64,000 bases of DNA from Salinisphaera sp. (GTDB taxonomy: Bacteria > Pseudomonadota > Gammaproteobacteria > Nevskiales > Salinisphaeraceae): positions 62,001-126,000 of the forward strand of contig JAQIBT010000111.1 of the NCBI GenBank assembly GCA_027858915.1. The letters run 5' to 3'. This document shows positions 1 to 9,249 of the stretch, piece after piece. Every line of letters starts with the position of its first letter. The stretch's first letter is position 1. Below the pieces are notes generated by a model. That model ran no database searches, was not told where the DNA came from, and saw only the letters and a program-made list of their open reading frames with translations. A program made the position numbers and the translations under genes.

Positions 1-3000
1 CACGTTGACCCACGGCGCCGGCGTCTGCTGGCCGGCGCGCAGGGTGATGACATACTCGCGCCCGTTGGCCGCAAAGCCGCCCAGCGCGGTGCCCAGAATA
101 AGCTTGTCGCGCGGCGCCTCGGCCGCCGCTGGCACCACTGGTATCGCTTCGCTCGAGGCACCACGCACGCTGCGGGCGGACACCAGCCGGTCGCCGCGCC
201 TGGCCACGAACGGCCGCCGCGCGACTTGATCGGCCAGGCTGCCACGGCCGTCGGTGATGATCACCCGTGCCACCGCCTGCAGCAGGATGCGGTCCTCGTA
301 GGAGATCTGCTCGGCCAATCGTACGAAGATACCGCCCGGCCGATCGATGGACTTACCCTCGGTGCCGGTGGCGATCAGCCCCATGATCTCGTCCTGCAAG
401 CGCTGGCGATAGCCGACGTGATCCTCATTCCAGATCACCAGATCGACCATCAGGCCTTTCAGCCGCCAGTAGGCATGGCACCGGATCACCTGTCTGGCCA
501 GTTCGATATGTTCGCTGCTGGCAATCTTGAGCAACACGATCGGCAGGTCGCCGGAGATGGCATAGCCCCAAAGCCCGGGCTGGCCGCGCCGATTCTGGGC
601 CAGCAGGCCGGCATCGGCGCGTAGGCGGGCATTGGCATAGATCACCGAGCCGGCCAGCCGGCGATAGAGCTGGGCATCGATCTCGCTGGCATTGATCTGG
701 CGCAGGGTTACACCGCTGTGGGTAACCGCGATATCGTGCACCCGATCGGCGAAATGCCGATCCTGATATTTACCCACCAGCGTCATGCAGGCCGCGCGAT
801 CGTCGGCCGCGCCGCTGATGATATCGATGGTCGCCGACTGCTCGGAGGCGAGAGTGACCCGACAGCGGATAGCCACGATTGGATCGAGCACCGAGCCATC
901 GGTGCCCGACAACGGCCCGGATTCATCCAGCACCGCGGGTGCGGCTAGACTCCGCCCGCGGCCGATGAAGCGCATACGATCGGTCTCGCAGGAAACCCTG
1001 CCCAGGGCCGTACCGTTGGCCGCCATCAGATGGAACATCCAGGGCGTAGCCTCGTCGGGCGCGCGCGGGCGCCGGGTACACAGGATGGCGCGATGGGATG
1101 CCAGGATCTCGGTCTGCACAAACAGATTGCCGAAGGCCGGCTGGGTCATGTCGGACGCCTGGGACGCCAGCACCACCTCGGCATAACTGGTGATCTCGAT
1201 CGTACGCGGCATGGGCGAGCCGTTGGTGAGACGGATCCGGCGCAACTCGATATCGTCCTCCGGCGAGACTACGATCTCGGTGTAGGTCTCGATCGAATGA
1301 TCGCGACGACGGTATTCGGCCCGGCCTTCCGAGAACATCGCCTGATACTCGCTCGCGATGGCCCGCGTCGGCTGGTGGGCGGCCGACCAGACTGCGCCGC
1401 TGTCGACATCGCGTAGATAGATGAAGGTGCCCCAGTCGTCGCAGGTCACGTCCTCGCGCCAGCGGCTGACGGCGAAATCCTTCCAACGGCTGTAGCCGCC
1501 GCCGGCGTTGGTCACCATCACCTGATAGCGGCCGTTCGATAACAGTTGTACCTCCGGCGCCGGCGTATGCGCGCCGATCGGCGTGCGTACAGGGGTGCCG
1601 GCTGCGTCTTCGAGCACGTCGGGGCGCGCTAGCTCGGCAACATGGGTATGCACCACTGGGGTCTTGGGGATGCGTTCCTGCAGCAGCAGCAGCGTCGCCT
1701 GGCACAGCGGATCGGATTCGAAGCGCTGCTGCATACGCGGTCCCAGCAGCAGTGAACCCAGCGCCAGCAGGCTCATGCCCTGGTGATGGGCCATGAACGA
1801 GCGCACGATCACGCTGGATTGGCCGGCGATCAGCCGGGTCGGCGTGTAATCGATGGCCTCGTAGAAACCGTAGCGACCTTCCATACCCTCGGTGGCCAAC
1901 CGCTGCAGATTGGCGCAGGCCGCTTCCGGGGCGACCAGCAACGCCAGCGCCGAGGCATAGGGGGCGACCACGGCATCCTCGGCCAGGCCGCGCTTGAGAC
2001 CAAGACCTGGCACGCCGAAGGCCTGATAGCAATAGTTCTGGGCCGCATCCAGCCGATCGTAGCCGGACTCCGACACCCCCCAGGGAATCGAACGCTGCTT
2101 GCCGTAGGCGATCTGGCGGGCGACCGCCGCCCGGCAGGTCTGGTCGAGCAGCGTGCCCTCATAGGCCGGCATTACCAGCAGCGGCATCAGGTACTCGAAC
2201 ATCGAGCCGGTCCAGGACAATAGCACCGGCGCGCCGGCAGCGGTGGTCAGCAGCCGGCCGAGCGCAAACCATGCTTCCTGCGGCAGCTGGCCCTGGGCGA
2301 TTCCCACGAAGCAGCACAGGCGGGCTTCCGAGGCCAGCAAGTCATAGACGCTGGCATCGCATCGAAAACCATCGACGTTGTAGCCGATCGCCAGCAGATG
2401 GCGGGTACGATCGTAGAGAAAGGCATAGCTCATGGTGGCAAAGCCGGTCGCCTGCTGGGCGAGCTGTTCGCAGAGCGCGATGCGCTCGGCCGCGCGTTCG
2501 CCGGCCGTCTCGATCGTGGCCCGCAGATCCCCTAGCCATACCTGTGTGTCTACCGTATCGCCCGGGTCGGGCGCATCGAGCCGTGCGTCGAGGATAGCGG
2601 TCAGCGCCGTACGACGGGCGGCCAGCTCGGCCAGACTCGGCACCGCGTCGAGGTCGATGAAACCGCGCAATGGCTCGGGCATCGCCGGCAGACCCAGCCA
2701 GGGCGCGAAGTACTCCAGTTCAGCGAGCACGGCACGCGTGTGCTTCGCGAGTGCCGCCAGTGCCGCTTGCCTCTCGTCAGCGCTATCCTCGAATCGTGCC
2801 TGCAACTCCTCAGTGGCCCGGTCGAAGAGATGCAGTCGATCCCAGATCCCGGTAAAGGATGCCGGCCGCAGACGGCCGTTCGGCTCCAGCAACGACTCCA
2901 GCCAGGCAATATCGTCCTGCTGGCGCTCTGGCGTCACGCTGCCGAGCACAGCCAGCGTATCCGCCAGGCCGTCAAACAGGCGCGGGCCGATGACCGGGGC

Positions 3001-6000
3001 ATCCGACAAATCAAGCAGACCGGCACGCAGGGTTAGCAGATGGCCGGCCAGATTGCCGCTATCGACCGACGATACATAGCGCGGCGGCAACGGCTGCAGC
3101 GACTGGGTGTCATACCAGTTGTAGAAATGCCCCTGGTAGCGCTCCAGTTGGGTCAGCGTATCGAAGGTATGGCCGGTGCGCTCGAGCAGCGTGGCCACGG
3201 TGATGAAGCCGAAATCGCAGGCCGACAGATTGGCCAGCAGCGCCAGACCGATATTGGTCGGCGAGGTGCGGTGGGCAACTACCGGGCCCGGCGCTTCCTG
3301 GAAATTGTCTGGCGGCAGCCAGTGCTCATCAGCGGTGACGAACTGCTCGAAAAAAGACCAGGTCTTGCGCGCGGTGCGGTGCAGGAATAGCCGCTGGTCG
3401 TCGCTCAGCTGGGCATCGCCGCGTCGCAACGGCTGGCTGGCCCACCAGGCCAGCGCGGGCCCAGCGGCCCACAGCAGCAACACCGGCGCGGCCACGAGCA
3501 GCGCCCACGGCTGCGACAGGAGGATACCGAACACCGCGATCACGCAGATCGCCGGGCCGGCCCACATGCAGCGATAGGTCGCCAGTACATCGTGTTCGGC
3601 CGCGGTATCGGGTTCGGACGAGGCCCGCCATTCCAGCAGCCCGCGATGGCTGATCGTCATTCGCCACAGGCTGCGGGCGATGGCATCGAGACTGAACCAG
3701 GCTTCATACGGCAAACAGGCAATAGTGAACCCGGCCTGGGCGACACTCTGGCGGGTCGAGACCAGTACCGCCTGCAGATGCTGGCGCCAAGGCACATCCC
3801 TGGGCCGGCGCAGGGCCGCTACAGCGGCGACCAGCGTCGGCGGCAGCAGCACGATCGCCAGCACGGCCAGCGTCCACCAGCCGGCCTGGCCCACCCACCA
3901 CCAACCGAGCAGCCACAGCAGCACCAGAGCCGCCGGGGCAACGCTGCGGCGCAGATTGTCGGCGATCTTCCAGCGCGACAGCGAGGGCAGCGGATTACGC
4001 TGAAAGCCGCCGCTCGCGCGCGGTACCCAGGGCAGCAGCCACTGCAGAATCTGCCAGTCGCCGCGAATCCAGCGCGCGCGGCGGCCGACATCGGCCGCGT
4101 ACCGGGTTGGATGGCTCTCGTAGAGATGCACGTCGCTGATCAGTCCGCAACGCGCGTGACAGCCTTCCAGCAGATCGTGGCTGAGAATGCGGTTGTGGGG
4201 GAACCGGCCCTTGAGCGTCGCCTCAAAGGCGTCGACCTCGTAGATGCCCTTACCGATGAACGAGCCTTCGCCGAATAAATCCTGATAGACGTCGGAGACC
4301 GAGCGCGTATACGGATCGATGCCTGGCTCGCTGCCGAACAGCCGCGCGTAATGCGAACGGGCCGACCCAGACAGGCTGGCCGCCATGCGCGGCTGCAGGA
4401 TGCCGTAGCCGGCGTCGACACGCTGGCCGCCCGTTGCATAGCGTGGCCGATTGAGCGGATGGGCCATGGTGCCGACCAGCTCGCGGGCGGCATCGCGCGG
4501 CAGCTGGGTATCGGTATCCAGGGTGATCACGTAGCGCACGTCCGCGAGTACCGCGACATCGCCGACGACACAGGAAAAACTCGCCCAGCCGCCGCCGCGC
4601 AGGGCGGCGTTGAGATCCGCCAGCTTGCCGCGCTTGCGTTCGCGCCCCATCCAGCAGCGCTCGGCGGCGTTCCACTGGCGCGGGCGATGCAGCAGAAAGA
4701 AATGATCGCAGCCCATGCCCGGATACTTGGCATTCAGCGCCTGGATGCCGGCCTCGGCCTGGGCCAGCCGCGCTGCGTCATCGTCGCGCCGCTCGGTATC
4801 GGCGTCTGGCGGGTCGGTGAGCAGGCCAAAATGCACCAGCGGATCGCGATTGCCCAGAAACCGAACTTCCAGCGCCTCGAGTAGCGCCTCGACGCCCTCG
4901 GCACTGCCGAGCAGGCTCGGTACCACCACCAGCGTTCTCAAGCCTTCTGCAACCCCGGCCGAGAAATCCAGCCGTGGCAGGCGTCGCGGCGTAACCCAGG
5001 CGGTCGCCACCCAATTGGCCAGCGCCGTGGCCAGTTGGCTGGCGGCCAGCACCGCGACCACGCCAAACAGCACCAGCAGGCCAGCCCCGAGGCGGTCGCG
5101 ATCAGCCAGTGCAAGCAGGCCGGCAGTGAAAACCAGCGTCATCAGGCCGATCGCGCCCAGATAGAACGGTAGTACGGCACGCCTGGCTACGCGGCGCATC
5201 CGATCCAAGGTCGTGCGGCGCACCTTGATCGCGTCTTCCAGCCGTGCAATACCGCGATCGACGAGATAGAAACCGACATGCGAGGTCACTGAGTCTGCGC
5301 CCGGCCTGCCGGCCTTTGCTGTAGCAAGACCGATGGCGGCACGGGCGACCTCCGCTTCGGGCCGATCAGCGCGCTTGGCCAGGCGATCAACTACCTGACG
5401 GTAGCGGTCGCGGGTGGCGAAATCCATCGTCGGATAACAGCCGGCCGGATCCGTGACGAGAATCTCCTCGACCACGCTGTGGGTTTCGACAAAGGTCCGC
5501 CAATCCTGGGCGCCCAGAAAACGCAGGCTGGTGATGGTGTTGCTGATCGTGACCTGGTCACCGGCCAGCTGCTGATTCTCGGCCCGCACCAGCCGTTCGA
5601 TGGTCTGGCTGGATTCCGCCAGGCGCTGCTCGATCCAGGTCAGCGGCAGCGCAAGCGCCGGTCCGTGGCCCTGCAGGCAGCGCACCAGCTCGGCCACGAA
5701 GGGACTGGTCATGGGCGGGTTCGAGCGCGCCATATCGGCAATCACCAGCACCAGGCTCTTGGGGTCGCGCTCGGCGACCGCCATCATCTGGTCGGCCCAG
5801 GCCCGGGCCTGGTCGAGATGCAGACGGGCGGCGGTGATACGCGCGCCTACCCGGCGCAGGTTCTCGATCAACGCCAGCCGCAGCGTAATCGGGATGGCCC
5901 ACAGCTCGCCGAGCGTCAGCGGGGTCACTGTCTGGTAGGCCGCCACGAAACCGCCGAGGATGTCGGCATCCACACGGCCGTCGCCGTGCGCAATCACCTC

Positions 6001-6432
6001 CAGCGCCAGATCGTAGACCCGCGGCAAGCCCTTCGAGTTACCCTGAGCCAGACGCGGCAGTTCCCGACTGTAGTTGTGCGGCAGATGCTTGCGGGCGGTA
6101 CGGATCTGCTCCTCGATCAGATACAGATTGTCGAGCAGCCACTCACCGGCAGGCGCAATCCGCAGCCGGGCAGCCGTCGCCGTGGCGAGCACACTGCAGG
6201 TGGCAATCAGCACCCGTTCGTTGTCGTCCAGGCGCCGCAGCAAGGGGTCCGTCAGAGTGCCATCTCCGAGTACATGAGAGCGTGCCAGAGCCTGGCCGTG
6301 CCGGGCCATCTGTTCAACGCTGAACAGTTCCGCGCGCAGCGGCGTGGCATCGACATCCGGGCCTTCGCTAGTGACGCCGCTGCGACTACCGACTGCCCCG
6401 AACAAGAGTGTGAATGGGCGCATGCGAATCAT
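1..6432 (-). CDS. ndvB: Cyclic beta-1,2-glucan synthase, NdvB/ChvB type (3' end beyond window)
   Basis: Not in the ORF track because it has no stop inside the window; the minus strand is open from 6432 to base 1 (about 2144 residues). Enzymes of this family polymerise UDP-glucose into cyclic beta-1,2-glucan at the inner membrane, for osmoprotection. In order I see an N-terminal helical region, two membrane segments near residues 420-480, a GT84 glycosyltransferase with a TLDTDTQLPRD motif near 640, more membrane segments near 825-870 and 955-1000, and a glycoamylase-like region (YNWYDTQSLQPL near 1100; GYNVDGFRCDAS; SWTGSMFEYLMPLL; MAHHQGMSLL). The start of the GH94-type phosphorylase part lies at the window edge. 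Family members are about 2800 residues, so roughly a quarter is missing. Start: ATG 6432 or the in-frame ATG 6423; neither has a strong ribosome site. Confidence 0.93.
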   Translation of the reverse strand, partial: MIRMRPFTLLFGAVGSRSGVTSEGPDVDATPLRAELFSVEQMARHGQALARSHVLGDGTLTDPLLRRLDDNERVLIATCSVLATATAARLRIAPAGEWLLDNLYLIEEQIRTARKHLPHNYSRELPRLAQGNSKGLPRVYDLALEVIAHGDGRVDADILGGFVAAYQTVTPLTLGELWAIPITLRLALIENLRRVGARITAARLHLDQARAWADQMMAVAERDPKSLVLVIADMARSNPPMTSPFVAELVRCLQGHGPALALPLTWIEQRLAESSQTIERLVRAENQQLAGDQVTISNTITSLRFLGAQDWRTFVETHSVVEEILVTDPAGCYPTMDFATRDRYRQVVDRLAKRADRPEAEVARAAIGLATAKAGRPGADSVTSHVGFYLVDRGIARLEDAIKVRRTTLDRMRRVARRAVLPFYLGAIGLMTLVFTAGLLALADRDRLGAGLLVLFGVVAVLAASQLATALANWVATAWVTPRRLPRLDFSAGVAEGLRTLVVVPSLLGSAEGVEALLEALEVRFLGNRDPLVHFGLLTDPPDADTERRDDDAARLAQAEAGIQALNAKYPGMGCDHFFLLHRPRQWNAAERCWMGRERKRGKLADLNAALRGGGWASFSCVVGDVAVLADVRYVITLDTDTQLPRDAARELVGTMAHPLNRPRYATGGQRVDAGYGILQPRMAASLSGSARSHYARLFGSEPGIDPYTRSVSDVYQDLFGEGSFIGKGIYEVDAFEATLKGRFPHNRILSHDLLEGCHARCGLISDVHLYESHPTRYAADVGRRARWIRGDWQILQWLLPWVPRASGGFQRNPLPSLSRWKIADNLRRSVAPAALVLLWLLGWWWVGQAGWWTLAVLAIVLLPPTLVAAVAALRRPRDVPWRQHLQAVLVSTRQSVAQAGFTIACLPYEAWFSLDAIARSLWRMTISHRGLLEWRASSEPDTAAEHDVLATYRCMWAGPAICVIAVFGILLSQPWALLVAAPVLLLWAAGPALAWWASQPLRRGDAQLSDDQRLFLHRTARKTWSFFEQFVTADEHWLPPDNFQEAPGPVVAHRTSPTNIGLALLANLSACDFGFITVATLLERTGHTFDTLTQLERYQGHFYNWYDTQSLQPLPPRYVSSVDSGNLAGHLLTLRAGLLDLSDAPVIGPRLFDGLADTLAVLGSVTPERQQDDIAWLESLLEPNGRLRPASFTGIWDRLHLFDRATEELQARFEDSADERQAALAALAKHTRAVLAELEYFAPWLGLPAMPEPLRGFIDLDAVPSLAELAARRTALTAILDARLDAPDPGDTVDTQVWLGDLRATIETAGERAAERIALCEQLAQQATGFATMSYAFLYDRTRHLLAIGYNVDGFRCDASVYDLLASEARLCCFVGIAQGQLPQEAWFALGRLLTTAAGAPVLLSWTGSMFEYLMPLLVMPAYEGTLLDQTCRAAVARQIAYGKQRSIPWGVSESGYDRLDAAQNYCYQAFGVPGLGLKRGLAEDAVVAPYASALALLVAPEAACANLQRLATEGMEGRYGFYEAIDYTPTRLIAGQSSVIVRSFMAHHQGMSLLALGSLLLGPRMQQRFESDPLCQATLLLLQERIPKTPVVHTHVAELARPDVLEDAAGTPVRTPIGAHTPAPEVQLLSNGRYQVMVTNAGGGYSRWKDFAVSRWREDVTCDDWGTFIYLRDVDSGAVWSAAHQPTRAIASEYQAMFSEGRAEYRRRDHSIETYTEIVVSPEDDIELRRIRLTNGSPMPRTIEITSYAEVVLASQASDMTQPAFGNLFVQTEILASHRAILCTRRPRAPDEATPWMFHLMAANGTALGRVSCETDRMRFIGRGRSLAAPAVLDESGPLSGTDGSVLDPIVAIRCRVTLASEQSATIDIISGAADDRAACMTLVGKYQDRHFADRVHDIAVTHSGVTLRQINASEIDAQLYRRLAGSVIYANARLRADAGLLAQNRRGQPGLWGYAISGDLPIVLLKIASSEHIELARQVIRCHAYWRLKGLMVDLVIWNEDHVGYRQRLQDEIMGLIATGTEGKSIDRPGGIFVRLAEQISYEDRILLQAVARVIITDGRGSLADQVARRPFVARRGDRLVSARSVRGASSEAIPVVPAAAEAPRDKLILGTALGGFAANGREYVITLRAGQQTPAPWVNV

Positions 6433-6571
6433 TCGATCCGTCCGACGACAAGCGCATCGCACTTACGAAGAACGGCACGACACCGGCCACTCTGCCCGCT
6501 CTGAGAGCACGCCTTGCGATTATCCATGGCCGTCACTCGTTTTGTGTTGTCGAACCCTAAGCAGCTACTCC

Positions 6572-6593
6572 CCCGCACCGAATCAGGTGCGGG
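6572..6593. repeat. 8-bp inverted repeat upstream of ndvB
   Basis: CCCGCACC and GGTGCGGG pair perfectly around a 6-nt loop. No T tract follows on either strand, so a factor-independent terminator is unlikely. It lies 140 bases upstream of the ndvB start and could be an operator or leader hairpin; the function is unknown. Confidence 0.4.
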
Positions 6594-6818
6594 CCCTCGG
6601 CGCGGAACAATTTATCTGCCGCTAGCTCCGGGCTCGGTGTCGCACGCCACCACCGCGCCGCGCACCTGCCTATTCGCCAGCCGGTTCAGCAGCGGCTCTT
6701 CGCAAACAGTACCTGGTCGCTACGCCATAGATACACGGCGGCGCAAACGCCATCTGTCTGTTAACGCACATACGATCGATGTGCGATGCGTTCTGGATAA
6801 CCGGCACGACCTGGACGT

Positions 6819-6980
6819 ATGGTCTACAACTACCACACCGGTCAGCCGATCGGAGGCAGTGTCATTTCGTACGCCGCTGACAACAAAAAGTGTGTGCCGG
6901 TTGCCTCACGTATGAATTTGCCGTTCGGTTGGACGCGTAAGAGCGGCCTCGCGAAGATCGTGATATTTGCCGCGCCCTGA
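6819..6980 (+). pseudogene. Relic C-terminus of a PQQ-dependent alcohol/glucose dehydrogenase-like quinoprotein
   Basis: An open stretch of 53 codons ending in TGA reads YNYHTGQPIGGSVISYAADN, then CVPVASRMN, and ends AKIVIFAAP. This has the layout of the last blade of PQQ quinoprotein dehydrogenases (GQPIGG-VISY---GKQYVAVASG-N ... AKVVVFALP). Upstream the frame meets a stop within 8 codons, and no propeller repeats or signal peptide precede it. I infer a decayed gene of which only the end is recognisable; substitutions such as C for Y and R for G fit loss of constraint. No functional product is expected. Confidence 0.55.
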
Positions 6981-7350
6981 ATCAATCCCAATTTGTTACA
7001 TGCGAGATGAAGCCTGTCCACATGAATTGCGACGACGCCTGGCTGCGAATGCAAGCGCCAACGTAGCGAGCGTGGATGGGCTCAGGAGAGACTGGGAGAG
7101 TACTCGGGACTATCTCAAGTTTATTTCAGAGGCTCATGAGACCCTGACGGGCGGGTGCGGCCATTAGCTACACGAGATTCGGCCATACAGCCAGAGGAGA
7201 GGGTCCGGCCGCGGGGAACGGACAACTCAACAACCAAGTTCTTGATTTCCCGTTTCGGAATTGAACACTTTTACTTGCTCGCCCATCCAAGTCGACTCTC
7301 TACGCGATACGCTGGATTGGCTCGAGCCTACTGGCTTGCGGTCGCTGCAT

Positions 7351-7389
7351 GTGACACGCTGAGCTTAGCCTGTTTTTCTACCGTGTCAC
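7351..7389. repeat. 8-bp inverted repeat GTGACACG...CGTGTCAC before the ABM gene
   Basis: The two arms are perfect and 23 nt apart. The right arm ends three bases before the ATG at 7393, where a ribosome site would be expected and none is obvious. It could be an operator or a translation-controlling hairpin. Confidence 0.3.
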
Positions 7390-7392
7390 GAT

Positions 7393-7704
7393 ATGAGCAA
7401 CGCTGCGGGTTTTATTGTCATCGCCGAATTCCACATCAAGCCTGATGAGGTGAACGCCTTCCTTGCTCTGGCGCATGAGGATTCAGCACAGTCGCTGGCC
7501 AACGAACCCGGTTGTCACCAGTTCGACGTGCTGACGAGCGACAGCGACGAAACGTTGGTGGTTCTCCACGAGGCCTATACCGACCGCGCGGCGTTCGATG
7601 CGCATATGCAAATGCCCCATTACGCGCCGTTCAAGGAAAGCTCGGCACCTCTGCTCACTGGTGAGCCGTTTGTGCGCTTCTTCCAGGTAAACATCGTTGT
7701 TTGA
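7393..7704 (+). CDS. ABM-family putative quinol monooxygenase
   Basis: A 103-residue protein of the antibiotic biosynthesis monooxygenase (ABM, YgiN-like) fold. The hallmarks are FIVIAEFHIKPDEVNAFLAL at the start, the central EPGCHQFDVLTSD, and VLHEAYTDRAAFDAHMQMPHY followed by FKE. Family members are small cofactor-free homodimers that oxidise quinols or degrade aromatic intermediates; the substrate here cannot be told. It stands alone and is followed by a terminator-like hairpin. No strong ribosome site is visible before the ATG. Confidence 0.8.
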   Translation: MSNAAGFIVIAEFHIKPDEVNAFLALAHEDSAQSLANEPGCHQFDVLTSDSDETLVVLHEAYTDRAAFDAHMQMPHYAPFKESSAPLLTGEPFVRFFQVNIVV

Positions 7705-7763
7705 TGCGATTTTGGATCGCAGCGCGGCGTCGTATGGAACGGCCACACGTCTTGTTTAGCGCC

Positions 7764-7791
7764 AAAAAAAAGACGGCGCCCGAGGGTGCCG
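7764..7791 (-). terminator. Hairpin with A8/T8 tract
   Basis: CGGCGCCC pairs with GGGTGCCG (one G-T pair). On the minus strand the stem is followed by eight T residues, a good intrinsic terminator; on the plus strand a weaker AT tail follows, so it may also end the ABM transcript. No minus-strand gene lies immediately to the right to explain the stronger orientation. Confidence 0.55.
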
Positions 7792-7843
7792 CCTAAATAT
7801 TGCACGTGGGATCATGCTTGAATAGAGCCGTTCAGCATTGATA

Positions 7844-7871
7844 TGAACAGCCACTATGTGATGGCTGTTCA
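7844..7871. repeat. Perfect 10-bp palindrome TGAACAGCCA-N8-TGGCTGTTCA
   Basis: Ten-base arms spaced by 8 nt form a 28-bp dyad in an AT-rich gap (7705-8061) that otherwise holds only the terminator-like hairpin. Size and spacing suit a dimeric repressor operator upstream of the acetyltransferase gene, or a stem-loop. No regulator gene is adjacent. Confidence 0.4.
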
Positions 7872-8061
7872 GGCAAGATTAATGCCATTAATTAATCGTT
7901 CTGTCAATGAACGCCTAGCCCTACAATATTATCGTGCGCTATCGAATTGAGCGGCTGTTGCCGGCGATTTTTTGCTGAACGAACCCGATATAAGGCTGGG
8001 CGTAAGGTTTGGCGACTGGCAAAGGTGCAAGTATTTATTGTGCCCTGTTCTGGAGATATTG

Positions 8062-8553
8062 ATGTCAGGATTTCGCATTCAGGCGCCCGCATCTGGCGAT
8101 CGGCGAGATTGGCAGCGTCTTTACGCCGGTTACGCCGAGTTCTACCAGACAACGCTTACCAACGAGATGGCAGACCGAGTCTGGCAGTGGCTGTTGGACC
8201 CCGCGCACGTCATAGAAGGTTTGCTGGTGCGCGATTCGCAAGCTGTGCTCGTTGGCTTGCTCCACGTTCGCGCCTGCCCTCACCCGTTGTCCGGCAGCGT
8301 CATTGGTTTCGTCGACGATATGTATGTTGCGGAGCACGCGCGCGGTACGGGGGCTGCTAGCGCGCTGATCGACGCACTGGCCCGTCTGGCCGAACAACGA
8401 CAATGGCCCCGATTGCGCTGGGTGACGCAGGACCACAATGCCCATGCAAGAGCGGTTTATGATCGGATTACCGGCGGGCCGAGTGAGTTCATCATGTATA
8501 ACTGGAGCGAACCGGCCGCCAATCGCCCCCGATCCGAGCATCCGGTGGCGTGA
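8062..8553 (+). CDS. GNAT-family N-acetyltransferase
   Basis: I place the start at 8062 (MSGFRIQAP) rather than the longer 7972, because GGAG lies 6 nt upstream and homology-like sequence begins there. This gives 163 residues. The GNAT core is visible: VLVGLLHVRACPHPLS (beta4), FVDDMYVAEHARGTGAASAL (the acetyl-CoA binding R/Q-x-x-G-x-G/A loop) and the C-terminal WVTQDHNAHARAVYDRI typical of the family. Such enzymes acetylate amines of small molecules or proteins; the substrate is unknown. Confidence 0.8.
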   Translation: MSGFRIQAPASGDRRDWQRLYAGYAEFYQTTLTNEMADRVWQWLLDPAHVIEGLLVRDSQAVLVGLLHVRACPHPLSGSVIGFVDDMYVAEHARGTGAASALIDALARLAEQRQWPRLRWVTQDHNAHARAVYDRITGGPSEFIMYNWSEPAANRPRSEHPVA

Positions 8554-8654
8554 GGACATACACCGATCAACTCAGCGCACTCTCAGCCGAATGCGATTGC
8601 CCGAAAGCACTGCCGACCGGCTTGATGCCGATCAGTCACTATCTTAAGAACTCG

Positions 8655-8715
8655 CCTGTTGCCGTTTCATACGACGCCGGGGCCATATGAAACGGCGACG
8701 GGTCATAGCAACAGG
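8655..8715. repeat. Nested inverted repeat over the ribosome site of the DUF1348 gene
   Basis: An 11-bp perfect stem (GCCGTTTCATA at 8661-8671 with TATGAAACGGC at 8686-8696) is enclosed by an outer CCTGTTGC (8655-8662)/GCAACAGG (8708-8715) pair. The outer right arm runs into the AGGAG (8713-8717) serving the ATG at 8726. A folded leader could hide the ribosome site; this is inference from pairing only. Confidence 0.4.
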
Positions 8716-8725
8716 AGCCGAACTG

Positions 8726-9193
8726 ATGCAGGGAAAACCGCCGCTGCCGCCTTTTACGCTTGAAGACGCGCTCAAGAAAGTTCGCGCCGCCGAAAACGCC
8801 TGGAATACCCGAGACGCCCATCGCGTTGCGCTTGCCTACACACCGGATAGCCGCTGGCGTAATCGTCGCGAGGTCTTTCACGGGCGTGAGGCCATTGAAG
8901 CGTTTCTGGTCCGCAAATGGGACAAGGAGCATGAGTATCGGCTGATCAAGGAGCTGTGGACATATTCGGCAGATCGTATTGCCGTGCGCTTTCAATACGA
9001 ATGGCACGACAACGACGGCGCATGGTTTCGTGCACACGGCAACGAGCTATGGGCATTTGCCGCTGATGGGCTGATGGCCAGACGTGAGGCCAGCATCAAT
9101 GATATTGCGATCCGAGAAGACGAACGATTATTTCATTGGCCGTTGGGGCCCAGGCCAGATGATCACCCCGGCCTTACCGAGCTGGGCCTGTGA
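8726..9193 (+). CDS. DUF1348 (SnoaL/NTF2-like) family protein
   Basis: 155 residues from ATG 8726, chosen because AGGAG lies 8 nt upstream; the ORF-track start at 8687 would add 13 unrelated residues. The DUF1348 signature is nearly continuous: [60 protein letters not shown] and [17 protein letters not shown]. The fold is an NTF2-like cone; the biochemical role of the family is not established. It precedes carbonic anhydrase by 56 bp and may share its transcript. Confidence 0.85.
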   Translation: MQGKPPLPPFTLEDALKKVRAAENAWNTRDAHRVALAYTPDSRWRNRREVFHGREAIEAFLVRKWDKEHEYRLIKELWTYSADRIAVRFQYEWHDNDGAWFRAHGNELWAFAADGLMARREASINDIAIREDERLFHWPLGPRPDDHPGLTELGL

Positions 9194-9249
9194 AGACCGG
9201 TTAGACAGCAACACCTTCAAACACCCCACAACCAGAGAGCGACCAGACA

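Larger units (their letters stand above)
6433..7392. other. 960-bp stretch without an intact gene
   Basis: No ORF here resembles a functional protein. It holds the hairpin at 6572, the relic C-terminus of a PQQ dehydrogenase at 6819-6980 and an 8-bp inverted repeat just before the ABM gene. Base composition is more mixed than in the neighbouring genes, as expected for decaying DNA. Confidence 0.6.

Noticed and set aside
923-2032. 369-residue minus-strand ORF
   Set aside because: It is another frame of the ndvB gene, which is open across the same bases with clear family motifs.
5479-6504. 341-residue plus-strand ORF
   Set aside because: Antisense shadow of the ndvB N-terminus; composition (His, Gln, Arg rich) is typical of such shadows in GC-rich DNA.
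6514-6915. 133-residue ORF upstream of the PQQ relic
   Set aside because: No family pattern; it overlaps the relic in a different frame.
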